Below are positions 36,676 through 45,319 of a DNA stretch of 57,008 nucleotides, piece by piece (the first letter of the stretch is position 1; each line of letters opens with the position of its first letter). Source of the stretch: a virus; the IMG/VR virus record IMGVR_UViG_3300044611_000653, positions 1 through 57,008 of that record, one strand, 5' to 3'. Under the pieces are notes generated by a model, which saw only the letters and a program-made list of their open reading frames with translations, searched no databases and was not told the origin of the DNA. The position numbers and the translations under genes were made by a program.

Positions 36676-37461
36676 TTATTTGATCTCTTGTTCATATTTT
36701 TTAATTATTTTTTCAAATTGAGGATTTGCTTTAAGTGGCGTATTCCAATTATTTAATTGATCACTTGTAGGATTCTTATATTTTCCTATTTGATCTTCCC
36801 ATTCAGGAGTTTTATAATTATAAAAAGTTCCTGGGTTATCTATTCCTAATAAAGCAAAAGTAGAAAATGCAACTCTAACCCCAGACCTAGTTTCTCTAGT
36901 TCCATGGTCATATGGAGAACATGCCCCATGTATGACTATATCCCCAGGTTCTGGTTGAATTTCTAAACAAGGTTCTTCAAATCTTTCCTTTGTTGACTTA
37001 CTATCTTTTTTTATCGTTCCATCTGGATTAATGTTTGGATAAAATAATTGACCGCCAGTAAATTCATTAAAATATGCAATTGCCCCGTATTCTAATTCGC
37101 AACAAGTTGTCCATTGATCTATCTCAGAAAGCATATTACAATTTCCTTTTCCTGGACTATCAGAATGTACGAACATTCCTTCATCTCCAGGCAAATTAAC
37201 CATAAAACTGGTTACTGGATGTATGACGAGTTCTGGGTAAATTAAATCAGAAATAAATTTCCATACCAAAAAACTACTTTTATAAGATTCGGTCATTTTG
37301 TCTTTATACCAATCACGGACGCTCCAGTCATTCTGTAAACTTTCTCTTTCATAAGAAGAAAGATCAGAATTAACTAAATCCATTATTTCTTTTGGAATTA
37401 TATTTTTAAATACGTATATTCTGTCTGATAGCTTAGTGCAATTTGGCTTATTATAAAACAT
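36676..37461 (-). CDS. 2OG-Fe(II) oxygenase (tandem paralogue B)
   Basis: 261 residues, strongly similar to the protein at 35867 over its whole length: MFYNKPNCTKLSDRIYVFKN versus MFYDNPKCIKLSDRIFIYKN. Identical iron-site positions His99, Asp101 and His186, with Arg196. Divergence is greatest at residues 35-65 and 105-115, so the pair may have different substrates. Confidence 0.88.
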   Translation of the reverse strand: MFYNKPNCTKLSDRIYVFKNIIPKEIMDLVNSDLSSYERESLQNDWSVRDWYKDKMTESYKSSFLVWKFISDLIYPELVIHPVTSFMVNLPGDEGMFVHSDSPGKGNCNMLSEIDQWTTCCELEYGAIAYFNEFTGGQLFYPNINPDGTIKKDSKSTKERFEEPCLEIQPEPGDIVIHGACSPYDHGTRETRSGVRVAFSTFALLGIDNPGTFYNYKTPEWEDQIGKYKNPTSDQLNNWNTPLKANPQFEKIIKKYEQEIK

Positions 37462-37487
37462 ATAATAATTATACCACTTATATATTT

Positions 37488-37673
37488 TTATTTAATAATT
37501 GATTTTTCTACTAATCTATCATACATACTTGATGATATTGCTTCAAAAGAAGGTTTTCCTTGTTCTATGTGCTGCTCAGACTCTTCATCAGAAATTCCAG
37601 CATTAGAATATATCAATCTCATATCTTCAATAAAGCCATCAACCATTATTTTTATTACTTCTTCTTTATTCAT
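37488..37673 (-). CDS. Small acidic hypothetical protein
   Basis: 61 residues from the ATG at 37673 (MNKEEVIKIMVDGF...), preceded by GGAG at a suitable distance; a start four codons earlier (37685) is possible. Overlaps the next upstream gene by 8 nt. Unknown. Confidence 0.55.
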   Translation of the reverse strand: MNKEEVIKIMVDGFIEDMRLIYSNAGISDEESEQHIEQGKPSFEAISSSMYDRLVEKSIIK

Positions 37674-37887
37674 TTGAGTCTCCATTTTCTGTTGTCAATG
37701 CAGGGGCTGGGCCTAATAAAAATCCCTTTTCATGATACTCTATCAGTTTAGCCACTTCATCCCCATCATCCTTTGATGAGTATTTTGCTAATAACGTTAA
37801 AACATCGTATATTCTATGTAGCATTATATAATTTACCATAGGCAAATTATCTTCAAGGTTCTTAGATTGATTATTCTCGTCAGACAT
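37666..37887 (-). CDS. Hypothetical protein
   Basis: 73 residues from MSDENNQS (the ATG at 37887 lies in the overlap with the upstream gene). N-terminal disordered, then a helix (YIMLHRIYDVLTLLAKY). Unknown. Confidence 0.55.
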   Translation of the reverse strand: MSDENNQSKNLEDNLPMVNYIMLHRIYDVLTLLAKYSSKDDGDEVAKLIEYHEKGFLLGPAPALTTENGDSNE

Positions 37888-38092
37888 TTTTACCAACTCT
37901 TTCTTTTATATCGTTATACAATTTTTCTCCAATAAATTTTTTATAGGAGCATGACAAACAATATAAGTATATATTGTCTTCCAAATCTAAATTAGATTGA
38001 AGAAGGCCTTGGTCCATTGGGCATTCAAGCCTAGGCACAAGACCCTCTTCTGATAAAGCTATATATTGAGATACATATTGTATCTGTCGCAA
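37880..38092 (-). CDS. Zinc-ribbon-like protein (TTG start)
   Basis: 70 residues from a TTG preceded by AAGGAG. LECPMDQGLLQSN...YLYCLSCSYKKF shows a CxxxxG and CxxC arrangement typical of a zinc ribbon. Nine bases after the lytic transglycosylase stop, so same operon. Confidence 0.6.
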   Translation of the reverse strand: MRQIQYVSQYIALSEEGLVPRLECPMDQGLLQSNLDLEDNIYLYCLSCSYKKFIGEKLYNDIKERVGKNV

Positions 38093-38101
38093 AATTGCTC
38101 C

Positions 38102-38662
38102 TTAAGCTTTAGGGAATTGATTAATCAACTCCTTGGCCTTTCCTATTGAGTTAGGCCATGATGACCAATCTTTACCGCCCTTGGTCATATAATACGTTAT
38201 CTCTGCGTTTGTTACTGGATCAAATAATTCCTTATTTGACACTAAATTGAATTTTTCTAATCTATCTACACCAAGTTCCCCTAGCATATTAATTTGAAAA
38301 ATCCCGTAAGATTTATCACCAGTTGATTTGTTGTCGTTTAGAGCAAGCGGTCTTCCGTTAGACTCTACCCTAGCAACAGCCCAAGCTGTTTTTAAAGCAA
38401 TTCCTTCAAATCCCACAGCCCATAATAAATCTTTTAAATCTTCGGCTGCAAGCATTTCAGAATGCTTATAAGTTTCATTGCTGAACTTATTTATTATTTC
38501 TCTCTTTAGTTGTTTTTCGGTTTTTTGTACCTTCTCAGGCGCAGTTGTTAAAGCTTGACTGATTGTAGGACCAGGCTGGACTGTAAATAAAAATAATGTT
38601 ATCATTATAATAACAGTCCAATTATGAACTACATCGCTCAAACTTTGTTTGATTCTCTCCAT
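38102..38662 (-). CDS. Membrane-anchored lytic transglycosylase (SLT-like)
   Basis: 186 residues from the ATG at 38662, eight bases after AAGGAGG (an earlier ATG touches the RBS). An N-terminal transmembrane helix (about 14-30) precedes an SLT-like domain: TAWAVARVESNGRP with catalytic Glu, then KSYGIFQINMLGELG and a YMTKGGKDWSSWP end. It would cleave glycan strands of peptidoglycan, for DNA entry or late lysis. It is separate from the CHAP endolysin at 2341. Confidence 0.8.
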   Translation of the reverse strand: MERIKQSLSDVVHNWTVIIMITLFLFTVQPGPTISQALTTAPEKVQKTEKQLKREIINKFSNETYKHSEMLAAEDLKDLLWAVGFEGIALKTAWAVARVESNGRPLALNDNKSTGDKSYGIFQINMLGELGVDRLEKFNLVSNKELFDPVTNAEITYYMTKGGKDWSSWPNSIGKAKELINQFPKA

Positions 38663-38746
38663 TGGCATTCCTCCTTTAGAGATAACGAACTATAATAGTA
38701 GCATTGATTACTTAAGCGTGTCAACCCAGTTGACCAGAAAGAATTT

Positions 38747-39736
38747 ATGAATATTTCATTTTCTACGCCTATAGTTAACCTAAGAACTAATAATGGATAC
38801 GGATATGCAAGTAAAAATATAGTAAAATCTTTAAATAATCTAGGACACTTCACTCCATTTCAAGATCCAAAATCTAAATTACAATTAAATTTTTCACAAC
38901 CATCACATTTTAAATTACATAAAAATCAATATCAAATTAGTTATACACCATGGGAATCTACCGTAATTCCAGAAGATTGGAAATATTATATGGATGCATG
39001 CGATGAAGTTTGGGTAACTTCAGATTGGTGTGCAAATGTATTTGAAGATAATGGCTTTAAGGTTTCTAATGTATACCCACACGGCATTGATCCTATGTGG
39101 ATACCAAATAGAAGAAAAGAAAACGGTGTAATTAAATTTTTGCATATAGGAGAACCAGCACCAAGAAAAGCTGGACAAATGGTACTAGATGCATTTGGTA
39201 GCTTGTTTGGAAATAAAGAAGGATATTCGTTAACCATTAAAGCAGATCAAATAAATACAACTAGAGTATATAACAATTATTTAGATAAAAATATTTTAGG
39301 CGTTCCAGATAAATATTACAACAACGTGTCTATAATTACAGATGTTTTGAATGACGAAGAACTTGTAAGCCTGTATCAGTCTCATGATGTTTTAGTATAT
39401 CCAAGCTATGGAGAAGGATTTGGATTTATTCCACTTCAAGCACTAGCAACTGGCATGCCAACAATTTGTACAAGCGGCTGGGCACATTATGAAAAATATT
39501 TAGGGCCATTAAAATTAAAATCAGAACTAATAGATTCACCTTGGCCATTCCCACACGAAGGAAAAGTTTTTGAGCCAAACTATCAACACCTACTTGAACT
39601 TATGAGAGACGTTTCAATAAACTTTAATGCATATTCAGGATATTATTTTGCTCAGTCAACTAAAATACATAAAGATTATAATTGGAAACAGTTGACCAAG
39701 AATTCATTTGATAAAATTTTAAAAAAACTTAATTAA
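38747..39736 (+). CDS. GT-B glycosyltransferase (GT4-like)
   Basis: 329 residues. C-terminal domain with the nucleotide-sugar motif VYPSYGEGFGFIPLQALATG (E-x7-E type) and KFLHIGEPAPRKAGQMVLDA at the inter-domain hinge. NGYGYASKNIVKSL at the N-terminus fits the acceptor domain. Likely transfers a sugar to a phage structural protein, DNA or host glycan. AGAAAGAATTT precedes the start; divergent from the transglycosylase operon. Confidence 0.87.
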   Translation: MNISFSTPIVNLRTNNGYGYASKNIVKSLNNLGHFTPFQDPKSKLQLNFSQPSHFKLHKNQYQISYTPWESTVIPEDWKYYMDACDEVWVTSDWCANVFEDNGFKVSNVYPHGIDPMWIPNRRKENGVIKFLHIGEPAPRKAGQMVLDAFGSLFGNKEGYSLTIKADQINTTRVYNNYLDKNILGVPDKYYNNVSIITDVLNDEELVSLYQSHDVLVYPSYGEGFGFIPLQALATGMPTICTSGWAHYEKYLGPLKLKSELIDSPWPFPHEGKVFEPNYQHLLELMRDVSINFNAYSGYYFAQSTKIHKDYNWKQLTKNSFDKILKKLN

Positions 39737-39822
39737 AACCTAGACCAATAAAATAAAGTTTGGTACACTTAGACTTCAATCAAATTTTAAAGCTGCGTTG
39801 GCGGAGAAAAGGTCGTATATAA

Positions 39823-41757
39823 ATGTCATTTACAATTGAAAACCCATATGAAAATTTTATTGCATTATCTAGATATGCAAAGTGGGTTCCAGAAGAAAAC
39901 CGCAGAGAAAATTGGCAAGAAACTGTAGATAGATATTTTTCTTTTATGTTAGATCATTTATTTAAAGAGTATTCATACGAACCTTCGGCAAAATTAATAT
40001 CAGAATTAAAACAAGCAGTTCTAGACAGAAACGTTATGCCATCAATGAGAGCAGTAATGACTTCTGGCCCAGCATTAGAAAGAGATCATGTTGCTGGATA
40101 CAATTGTTCATTTGTTCCAGTTGATTCACCACGTTCATTTGATGAAACAATGTATATTCTTATGTGTGGTACAGGTGTAGGATTCTCTGTTGAGTATAAG
40201 TATATTAATAAACTTCCTGCCGTCCCAGAATCTTTAGAAAAATCAACTACAGTAATTACAGTAGAAGATTCAAAACAAGGTTGGGCAAAAGCATATCGTG
40301 AACTATTAGCATTACTTTGGTCTGGACAGATTCCAGCAGTTGATGTAACTAAACTTAGACCCGCAGGCGCAAGACTTAAAACTATGGGCGGAAGATCTTC
40401 TGGACCACAGCCATTAGTAAATCTTTTTGATTTTACAATTAAGATATTTAAAAATGCAGTTGGAAGAAACTTAAAGCCAATTGAATGTCACGACCTTATG
40501 TGTAAAATTGGAGAAGTTGTTGTAGTTGGTGGCGTTCGTAGATCTGCAATGATATCTCTTTCTAATATTAATGATATTGAAATGGCAGCAGCTAAGTCAG
40601 GTAATTGGTGGGAGAACAGTCCACAAAGAGCATTGTCAAATAACTCAGTTGCTTATTCTAGAAAACCAGAAATGGCACAATTTATAGCAGAATGGAAAAA
40701 TCTTTATGACTCAAAATCTGGAGAACGTGGAATTTATAATGTTGCCGCTGCACAAGCACAAGCAGCTAGATATGGAAGGCGGGATCCTGAAATACACTAT
40801 GGGACAAACCCTTGCTCAGAAATTATTTTGCGTCCTTATCAGTTTTGTAACCTTTCAGAAGTCGTATTACGTGAAAAGGATACAGTTGATGATGTTAAAA
40901 ATAAAGTAAGACTTGCCACTATTTTAGGAACGTGGCAATCTACATTAACAGACTTTAAATATTTGCGTAAAATTTGGAAAGATAATACAGAAGAAGAAAG
41001 ACTGCTTGGCGTATCTTTAACAGGACAATTTGGACATAAATTCTTTTCTGGACAAGAAGGTTTAGACAAACTAGAGCAAACTCTTGTATCTCTCCGTGAA
41101 TCAGCAAGAAAGGTAAATGCTGAAGAGGCTAAAAAAATTGGAATTCAAGAGTCAGCAGCAATTACTTGCGTTAAGCCATCAGGTACAGTCTCGCAACTAG
41201 TCGGCGTTTCTTCTGGAATGCATCCGTGGCACTCTAAATATTATATTAGAACAGTTCGTGGATCAAAGACAGACCCAATCTCTGTTTTCTTAAAAGAAGT
41301 GGGCATACCAGTCGAAGATGATGTCATGAAACCAACAGAAACATATGTATTTTCTTTTCCAATAAAATCTCCAGACGATGCAATTGTTAGAAATGATTTA
41401 ACCGCTATAGATCATTTAAACACATGGCTTGTTTATCAAAGAGCATGGTGTGAGCATAAGCCTTCAATTACTGTGTCAGTAAAAGAAGACGAATGGATGG
41501 AAGTTGGCGCTTGGGTATACAAAAACTTTGATGAAGTTTCTGGAATCTCATTCTTGCCTTCTTTTGATCATTCATACAAGCAAGCACCATATCAGGAAAT
41601 AACAAAAAAAGAATACGAAGACTTGTTGTCTAAGATGCCAAAGTCTATTCGTTGGGAAGATTTATCTTTTTATGAAACAGAAGATGGAACTTCTACAAAC
41701 GCCACGCTTGCATGTACGTCTGACGGAAATTGTGAACTTGTAGATATCTCTGCATAG
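39823..41757 (+). CDS. nrdJ: Class II (B12-dependent) ribonucleoside-triphosphate reductase
   Basis: 644 residues, monomeric RTPR type. Cysteine pattern: Cys95 and Cys342 as the redox pair, Cys331 in NPCSEI as the thiyl radical site (spacing 11 to Cys342 as in Lactobacillus RTPR), and a C-terminal Cys631/Cys637 shuttle pair. It makes dNTPs using adenosylcobalamin and thioredoxin, so no oxygen or separate radical subunit is needed. Related enzymes occur in many actinophages. The leader is 50-60 nt after TGGTACACT; I see no cobalamin riboswitch. Confidence 0.93.
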   Translation: MSFTIENPYENFIALSRYAKWVPEENRRENWQETVDRYFSFMLDHLFKEYSYEPSAKLISELKQAVLDRNVMPSMRAVMTSGPALERDHVAGYNCSFVPVDSPRSFDETMYILMCGTGVGFSVEYKYINKLPAVPESLEKSTTVITVEDSKQGWAKAYRELLALLWSGQIPAVDVTKLRPAGARLKTMGGRSSGPQPLVNLFDFTIKIFKNAVGRNLKPIECHDLMCKIGEVVVVGGVRRSAMISLSNINDIEMAAAKSGNWWENSPQRALSNNSVAYSRKPEMAQFIAEWKNLYDSKSGERGIYNVAAAQAQAARYGRRDPEIHYGTNPCSEIILRPYQFCNLSEVVLREKDTVDDVKNKVRLATILGTWQSTLTDFKYLRKIWKDNTEEERLLGVSLTGQFGHKFFSGQEGLDKLEQTLVSLRESARKVNAEEAKKIGIQESAAITCVKPSGTVSQLVGVSSGMHPWHSKYYIRTVRGSKTDPISVFLKEVGIPVEDDVMKPTETYVFSFPIKSPDDAIVRNDLTAIDHLNTWLVYQRAWCEHKPSITVSVKEDEWMEVGAWVYKNFDEVSGISFLPSFDHSYKQAPYQEITKKEYEDLLSKMPKSIRWEDLSFYETEDGTSTNATLACTSDGNCELVDISA

Positions 41758-41826
41758 TGGTATTATATTAGTATTGGGTAACCCCCAAAATTCCTGGGCA
41801 CAAGGCTCAGAAATAGGAGGATCTTA

Positions 41827-42054
41827 ATGAAAAAAGATCTAAATAACGATGGAGTAATAACAATGACAGAACAAATCCTAGCAGCGCTTGGAACTTATGC
41901 TCGTGCATTTCTTTCAGCAGCTATCGCTTTGTACATGACTGGCAATACAAATCCAAAGGACCTTTTGATGGGTGGAATTGCAGCAGTAGCCCCAGTAATT
42001 TTAAAGGCTCTTTCACCAAGCAATCAAGAGTTTGGTTTCAAGTCAGCTAAGTAA
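41827..42054 (+). CDS. Holin-like small membrane protein
   Basis: 75 residues. KKDLNNDGVITMTEQ resembles an EF-hand/dockerin loop, then two hydrophobic helices (RAFLSAAIALYMTG and LMGGIAAVAPVILKAL). The pattern with TNPKDLLMGG recalls putative holins of other phages. AGGAGG precedes the start and a terminator follows, so it is a single-gene unit. Alternatively a small virion membrane protein. Confidence 0.6.
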   Translation: MKKDLNNDGVITMTEQILAALGTYARAFLSAAIALYMTGNTNPKDLLMGGIAAVAPVILKALSPSNQEFGFKSAK

Positions 42055-42077
42055 TTTAGTAAACTGAATTAAGAAGG

Positions 42078-42107
42078 CTCCTGTGCTAAAATAAGCATAG
42101 GAGTTTT
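42078..42107 (+). terminator. Rho-independent terminator
   Basis: CTCCTGTGCT / AGCATAGGAG stem (10 pairs, one G-U) with a six-base AT-rich loop followed by TTTT. Separates the holin-like gene from the tail cluster. Confidence 0.85.
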
Positions 42108-42129
42108 CCTATTTTAGGAGATTTTGAAA

Positions 42130-42480
42130 ATGGCAGTACAAAAGAATTTTGAAGTAGATCAAAATGCTACATTCACCTTTGAGGTTCAATACACCTTAGA
42201 GGATGAAGTCACACCAATAAGTTTAGTAAATGCAACTGCAAAGATGCAAGTACGTGATACTAAAGGTGGATCCAAACTAGCATTTACACTAACATCACCT
42301 TCTGGTGGTATAACAATTAATGGCGCAACTGGAACACTAACCGTTAAAATGACACCTACCCAGACAAATAAACTCTTTTATCCAAAATCTTCTTATGACA
42401 TTATGGTTGTCGATTCTAACGGGAATAAAATAAAACTCCTTGAAGGGTTTTTAACTCTCAGTAGATCGGTAACTATATAA
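42130..42480 (+). CDS. Tail/baseplate beta-sandwich protein
   Basis: 116 residues from the ATG at 42130 (AGGAG at 42116; the in-frame TTG at 42124 is too close). The strand pattern ATAKMQVRDTKGGSKLAF...GTLTVKMTPTQTNKL...YDIMVVDSNGNKIKLLEG matches the BppU-like N-terminal modules of many tail and baseplate proteins. First gene of the tail-fibre cluster. Confidence 0.7.
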   Translation: MAVQKNFEVDQNATFTFEVQYTLEDEVTPISLVNATAKMQVRDTKGGSKLAFTLTSPSGGITINGATGTLTVKMTPTQTNKLFYPKSSYDIMVVDSNGNKIKLLEGFLTLSRSVTI

Positions 42481-42935
42481 TGTCAACAGAAAAAGTAATA
42501 GTAACAGAAGTAAAAAATAAAGTAATTATAAAATCACCAGGACCACAAGGTCCCGCTGGAAGAACTATATTAAATGGAAGCTCTGCCCCATCAAATAATC
42601 TTGGGGTTACAGGAGATTTTTATGTTAATAATACTACACATGAATTCTATGGACCAAAGCTCACAGACGAATCTTGGGCTAGCGCAAATATAATTCAATT
42701 GGTTGCAGAAGGTGCAGATTTTGCATTTTCTCAATCATGGGAAATAGCTCAAGTAACTGGACCAGTTAACAACGTATATTCAGTATCAATAACACATAAT
42801 TTAGGATTTTTTCCAAACGTAACAACAAAAGATAGTTCAGGTGAAACAGTTGAAACTGGACTAGAATATGTTAATGCAAACACGATTAAACTGACAATGG
42901 CTCAACCATTTTCAGGGACAGCATACCTGTCATAA
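42480..42935 (+). CDS. Tail fibre protein with collagen-like stub
   Basis: 151 residues. GPQGPAGRT (21-29) is a two-repeat collagen-like stub typical of phage fibre trimer seeds, followed by TGDFYVNNTTHEFYGPK, and a C-terminal SITHNLGFFPNVTTKDSSG of phage receptor-binding or fibre ends. Shares one base with the previous stop. Proline in GPQGPAG could be a substrate for the P4H-like enzymes (inference). Confidence 0.75.
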   Translation: MSTEKVIVTEVKNKVIIKSPGPQGPAGRTILNGSSAPSNNLGVTGDFYVNNTTHEFYGPKLTDESWASANIIQLVAEGADFAFSQSWEIAQVTGPVNNVYSVSITHNLGFFPNVTTKDSSGETVETGLEYVNANTIKLTMAQPFSGTAYLS

Positions 42936-42947
42936 AGGAGAAGTAAA

Positions 42948-44315
42948 ATGGCAAGAAAATTTTTAGTTAGCTTAGACCTTAACAAAAATGAATTACAAAA
43001 TGCTCGAATTCAAAACCTTAGTACTGCGCCTTCAAGCCCAGTAGAAGGTCAAATATATTTTAACACAGTAGATAAAATTGTATACTTTTATGACGGAACA
43101 AACTGGATTTCTACATCTGGATCCTTAGAAGTAATTCAAGATGCTATTGGGGCATACGTTTCTGGTGGCACTGGCCTAACAGCGACATATAGTGACTCAA
43201 CAGGCACTACAACAATTGATTTAGATAATACAACAGTAACAGCTGGATCATATGGATCCACAACAGCAATTCCTACATTTACAGTAGACGCACAAGGTCG
43301 TTTGACTGCAGCAGGAACAGTAAACGTAGCAACTAATCTTTCAATTGCTGGAGATACTGGAACAGACACAGTTGATTTATTAACTGACACACTAACTGTT
43401 GCAGGTGGAGAAGGAATTGACGTTGCTGTAACAAACAACACAATTACAGTTTCAGCAGAAGATGCAACTTCATCAAACAAGGGTGTTGCCAGCTTTGATT
43501 CAACAGATTTTACAGTAACATCTGGAGCAGTAACATTAAACGCTGAGCGTGTACAAGATATTGTATCCTCACAAATTGTTGCAGGCGAAGGCATTGATGT
43601 AACATACGATGACAACGCAGGAACTCTAACAGTAGATGCAGAAATTGCAACAACTACAAATCGTGGTGTTGCTTCCTTTGCTACAGCAGACTTTACTGTA
43701 ACAGATGGCGCAGTAAGTATCAAAAATGTTGATCTTGCAACACAGACAACTGGTAACTATATTGCAACAATTGCTGGAACAGCTAATGAAATTGAAGTTT
43801 CTGGCTCTGGATCTGAAAATTCAGCAGTAACAATTGGACTTCCAGACAGCGTAACAATTACCAGCGACTTAACAGTTGGTGGAAATTTAACAGTTAATGG
43901 AACATTAACTTCTTTAAATACTGAACAAGTAACAATTGAAGATAACGTAGTTGTTTTAAATAGCAACGTTACAGGTTCCCCATTAGCAAACGCTGGAATT
44001 GAAGTAGAGCGTGGAACTTCTACAAATACATCAATTATTTGGAATGAAACAGATGACAAGTGGACACTTACAAATAACGGTGCCGACTATCATGCTATTA
44101 CTAGGAAGTATGTAGAAACCCTTTCAACCTCTGCAACTTCTTATACAGTAACTCACAATTTAGGATCTACTGATGTATTAGTTCAGGTTTCAGAAGTAGC
44201 CTCTCCATATGCTAAGGTTGAAACAGATGTAGAACTTACATCCGATTCAGCGGTAACAATTAAATTTGCAACCGCACCATCATCTGGAGCATATAAAGTA
44301 GTAGTTATAGGATAA
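42948..44315 (+). CDS. Large beta-helical tail fibre protein
   Basis: 455 residues. EGQIYFNTVDKIVYFYDGTNW is a module shared by fibre proteins; long Thr/Asn/Ala beta repeats follow (GIDVTYDDNAGTLTV, TTNRGVASFATADFTV units), then a C-terminal YTVTHNLGSTDVLVQVSE domain like the end of the neighbouring fibre. Structural, probably trimeric. RBS AAAGGAGAAG. Confidence 0.85.
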   Translation: MARKFLVSLDLNKNELQNARIQNLSTAPSSPVEGQIYFNTVDKIVYFYDGTNWISTSGSLEVIQDAIGAYVSGGTGLTATYSDSTGTTTIDLDNTTVTAGSYGSTTAIPTFTVDAQGRLTAAGTVNVATNLSIAGDTGTDTVDLLTDTLTVAGGEGIDVAVTNNTITVSAEDATSSNKGVASFDSTDFTVTSGAVTLNAERVQDIVSSQIVAGEGIDVTYDDNAGTLTVDAEIATTTNRGVASFATADFTVTDGAVSIKNVDLATQTTGNYIATIAGTANEIEVSGSGSENSAVTIGLPDSVTITSDLTVGGNLTVNGTLTSLNTEQVTIEDNVVVLNSNVTGSPLANAGIEVERGTSTNTSIIWNETDDKWTLTNNGADYHAITRKYVETLSTSATSYTVTHNLGSTDVLVQVSEVASPYAKVETDVELTSDSAVTIKFATAPSSGAYKVVVIG

Positions 44316-44319
44316 CAAA

Positions 44320-44676
44320 TTGAAACTAAAGTCTTTATTAAATTTAGCAACATTAGCATCCGACCCTGCGGGGTCGGAAGGCGATGTCTTTTTTAATACA
44401 ACAGAAAAGGCTTTAAAGATTCATAACGGAGCAATATGGGTAACAATAGCAAGCAATACAGACCCAGCACCATTTTATTTACACACTCATACATACGATG
44501 GAGCAATACATACAATTGATATTGAAAACCCAATAACATTTAAAGAGATAAATAATGTCGCAAGTGTTTTAGAAAATATTCCTAAAATAACAGGATTTGA
44601 TGGAGGCCAACCTTCAGATATTGTTGAAGATCCTAGCTTCTTAGAACTATCACTGCTAGATGGCGGAAACGCTTAA
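44320..44676 (+). CDS. Small tail-fibre accessory protein (TTG start)
   Basis: 118 residues from TTG, four bases after the previous stop. GDVFFNTTEKALKIHNGAIWVT repeats the YFNT...W module. The middle is His-rich (HTHTYDGAIHT). Likely a fibre subunit. Confidence 0.7.
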   Translation: MKLKSLLNLATLASDPAGSEGDVFFNTTEKALKIHNGAIWVTIASNTDPAPFYLHTHTYDGAIHTIDIENPITFKEINNVASVLENIPKITGFDGGQPSDIVEDPSFLELSLLDGGNA

Positions 44677-44740
44677 TATTTTAGGCAATTATAAATACCA
44701 GATGATATAATTATCTTAAGTCATAACTAAGAGGTAAAAC

Positions 44741-45298
44741 GTGGCAACAAACTTTCCAAACTCATTAGATACATTGGTAAATCCTAATTCAACGGATCCA
44801 TTATCTAGTCCGTCGCACTCTGAACAGCATATAAATCTTAATGATGCTGTTGAAGCAATAGAAACAAAAATTGGAGCAAATGGCTCTAATGATTCAAATT
44901 CTATTCAATACAAGATTGCAGCAATACAAACAACTTTAACTGACATAGAAAACAGCACCTCAGTAGCAGAACTTTTGTTAGGTCTTGAAGGAAATAATGA
45001 TTTAACAATAAGTGGAATAGAGAACAAAACAACAGTAGACAGTTTTGCCAAATCTCTATATTCAACAATAAGATATACACTACAAATCAAAAAAGACAAC
45101 TTGTTTGTTTCTGATCAACTAGATATAGTCAATGATGGAACAGACTTACATATAAATAGATATGAAATATCATCAAATACAAATACTTCTCTTTATACTG
45201 TGCAATTAGAAGAAAATGCAGGTATAATTAGCTTGAAAGTAACACCGACAAGTGGATCTATAACCGCTAGATATTATAGAACCGCCTTAAAGTTTTAA
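44741..45298 (+). CDS. Tail fibre protein (GTG start)
   Basis: 185 residues from GTG with AAGAGGTAAAAC upstream and a TGATATAAT (44706-44711) promoter. LSSPSHSEQHINLNDAVEAIETKIGANGS is a recurrent tail-fibre N-terminal motif. The C-terminus is strand-rich. Virion structural protein. Confidence 0.75.
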   Translation: MATNFPNSLDTLVNPNSTDPLSSPSHSEQHINLNDAVEAIETKIGANGSNDSNSIQYKIAAIQTTLTDIENSTSVAELLLGLEGNNDLTISGIENKTTVDSFAKSLYSTIRYTLQIKKDNLFVSDQLDIVNDGTDLHINRYEISSNTNTSLYTVQLEENAGIISLKVTPTSGSITARYYRTALKF

Positions 45299-45319
45299 GG
45301 CGTAAGGGGAAACAAAAAA

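Noticed and set aside
39737-39822. Cobalamin riboswitch before the B12-dependent reductase
   Set aside because: The whole gap is only 86 nt and lacks the B12-box; too short for the known element.
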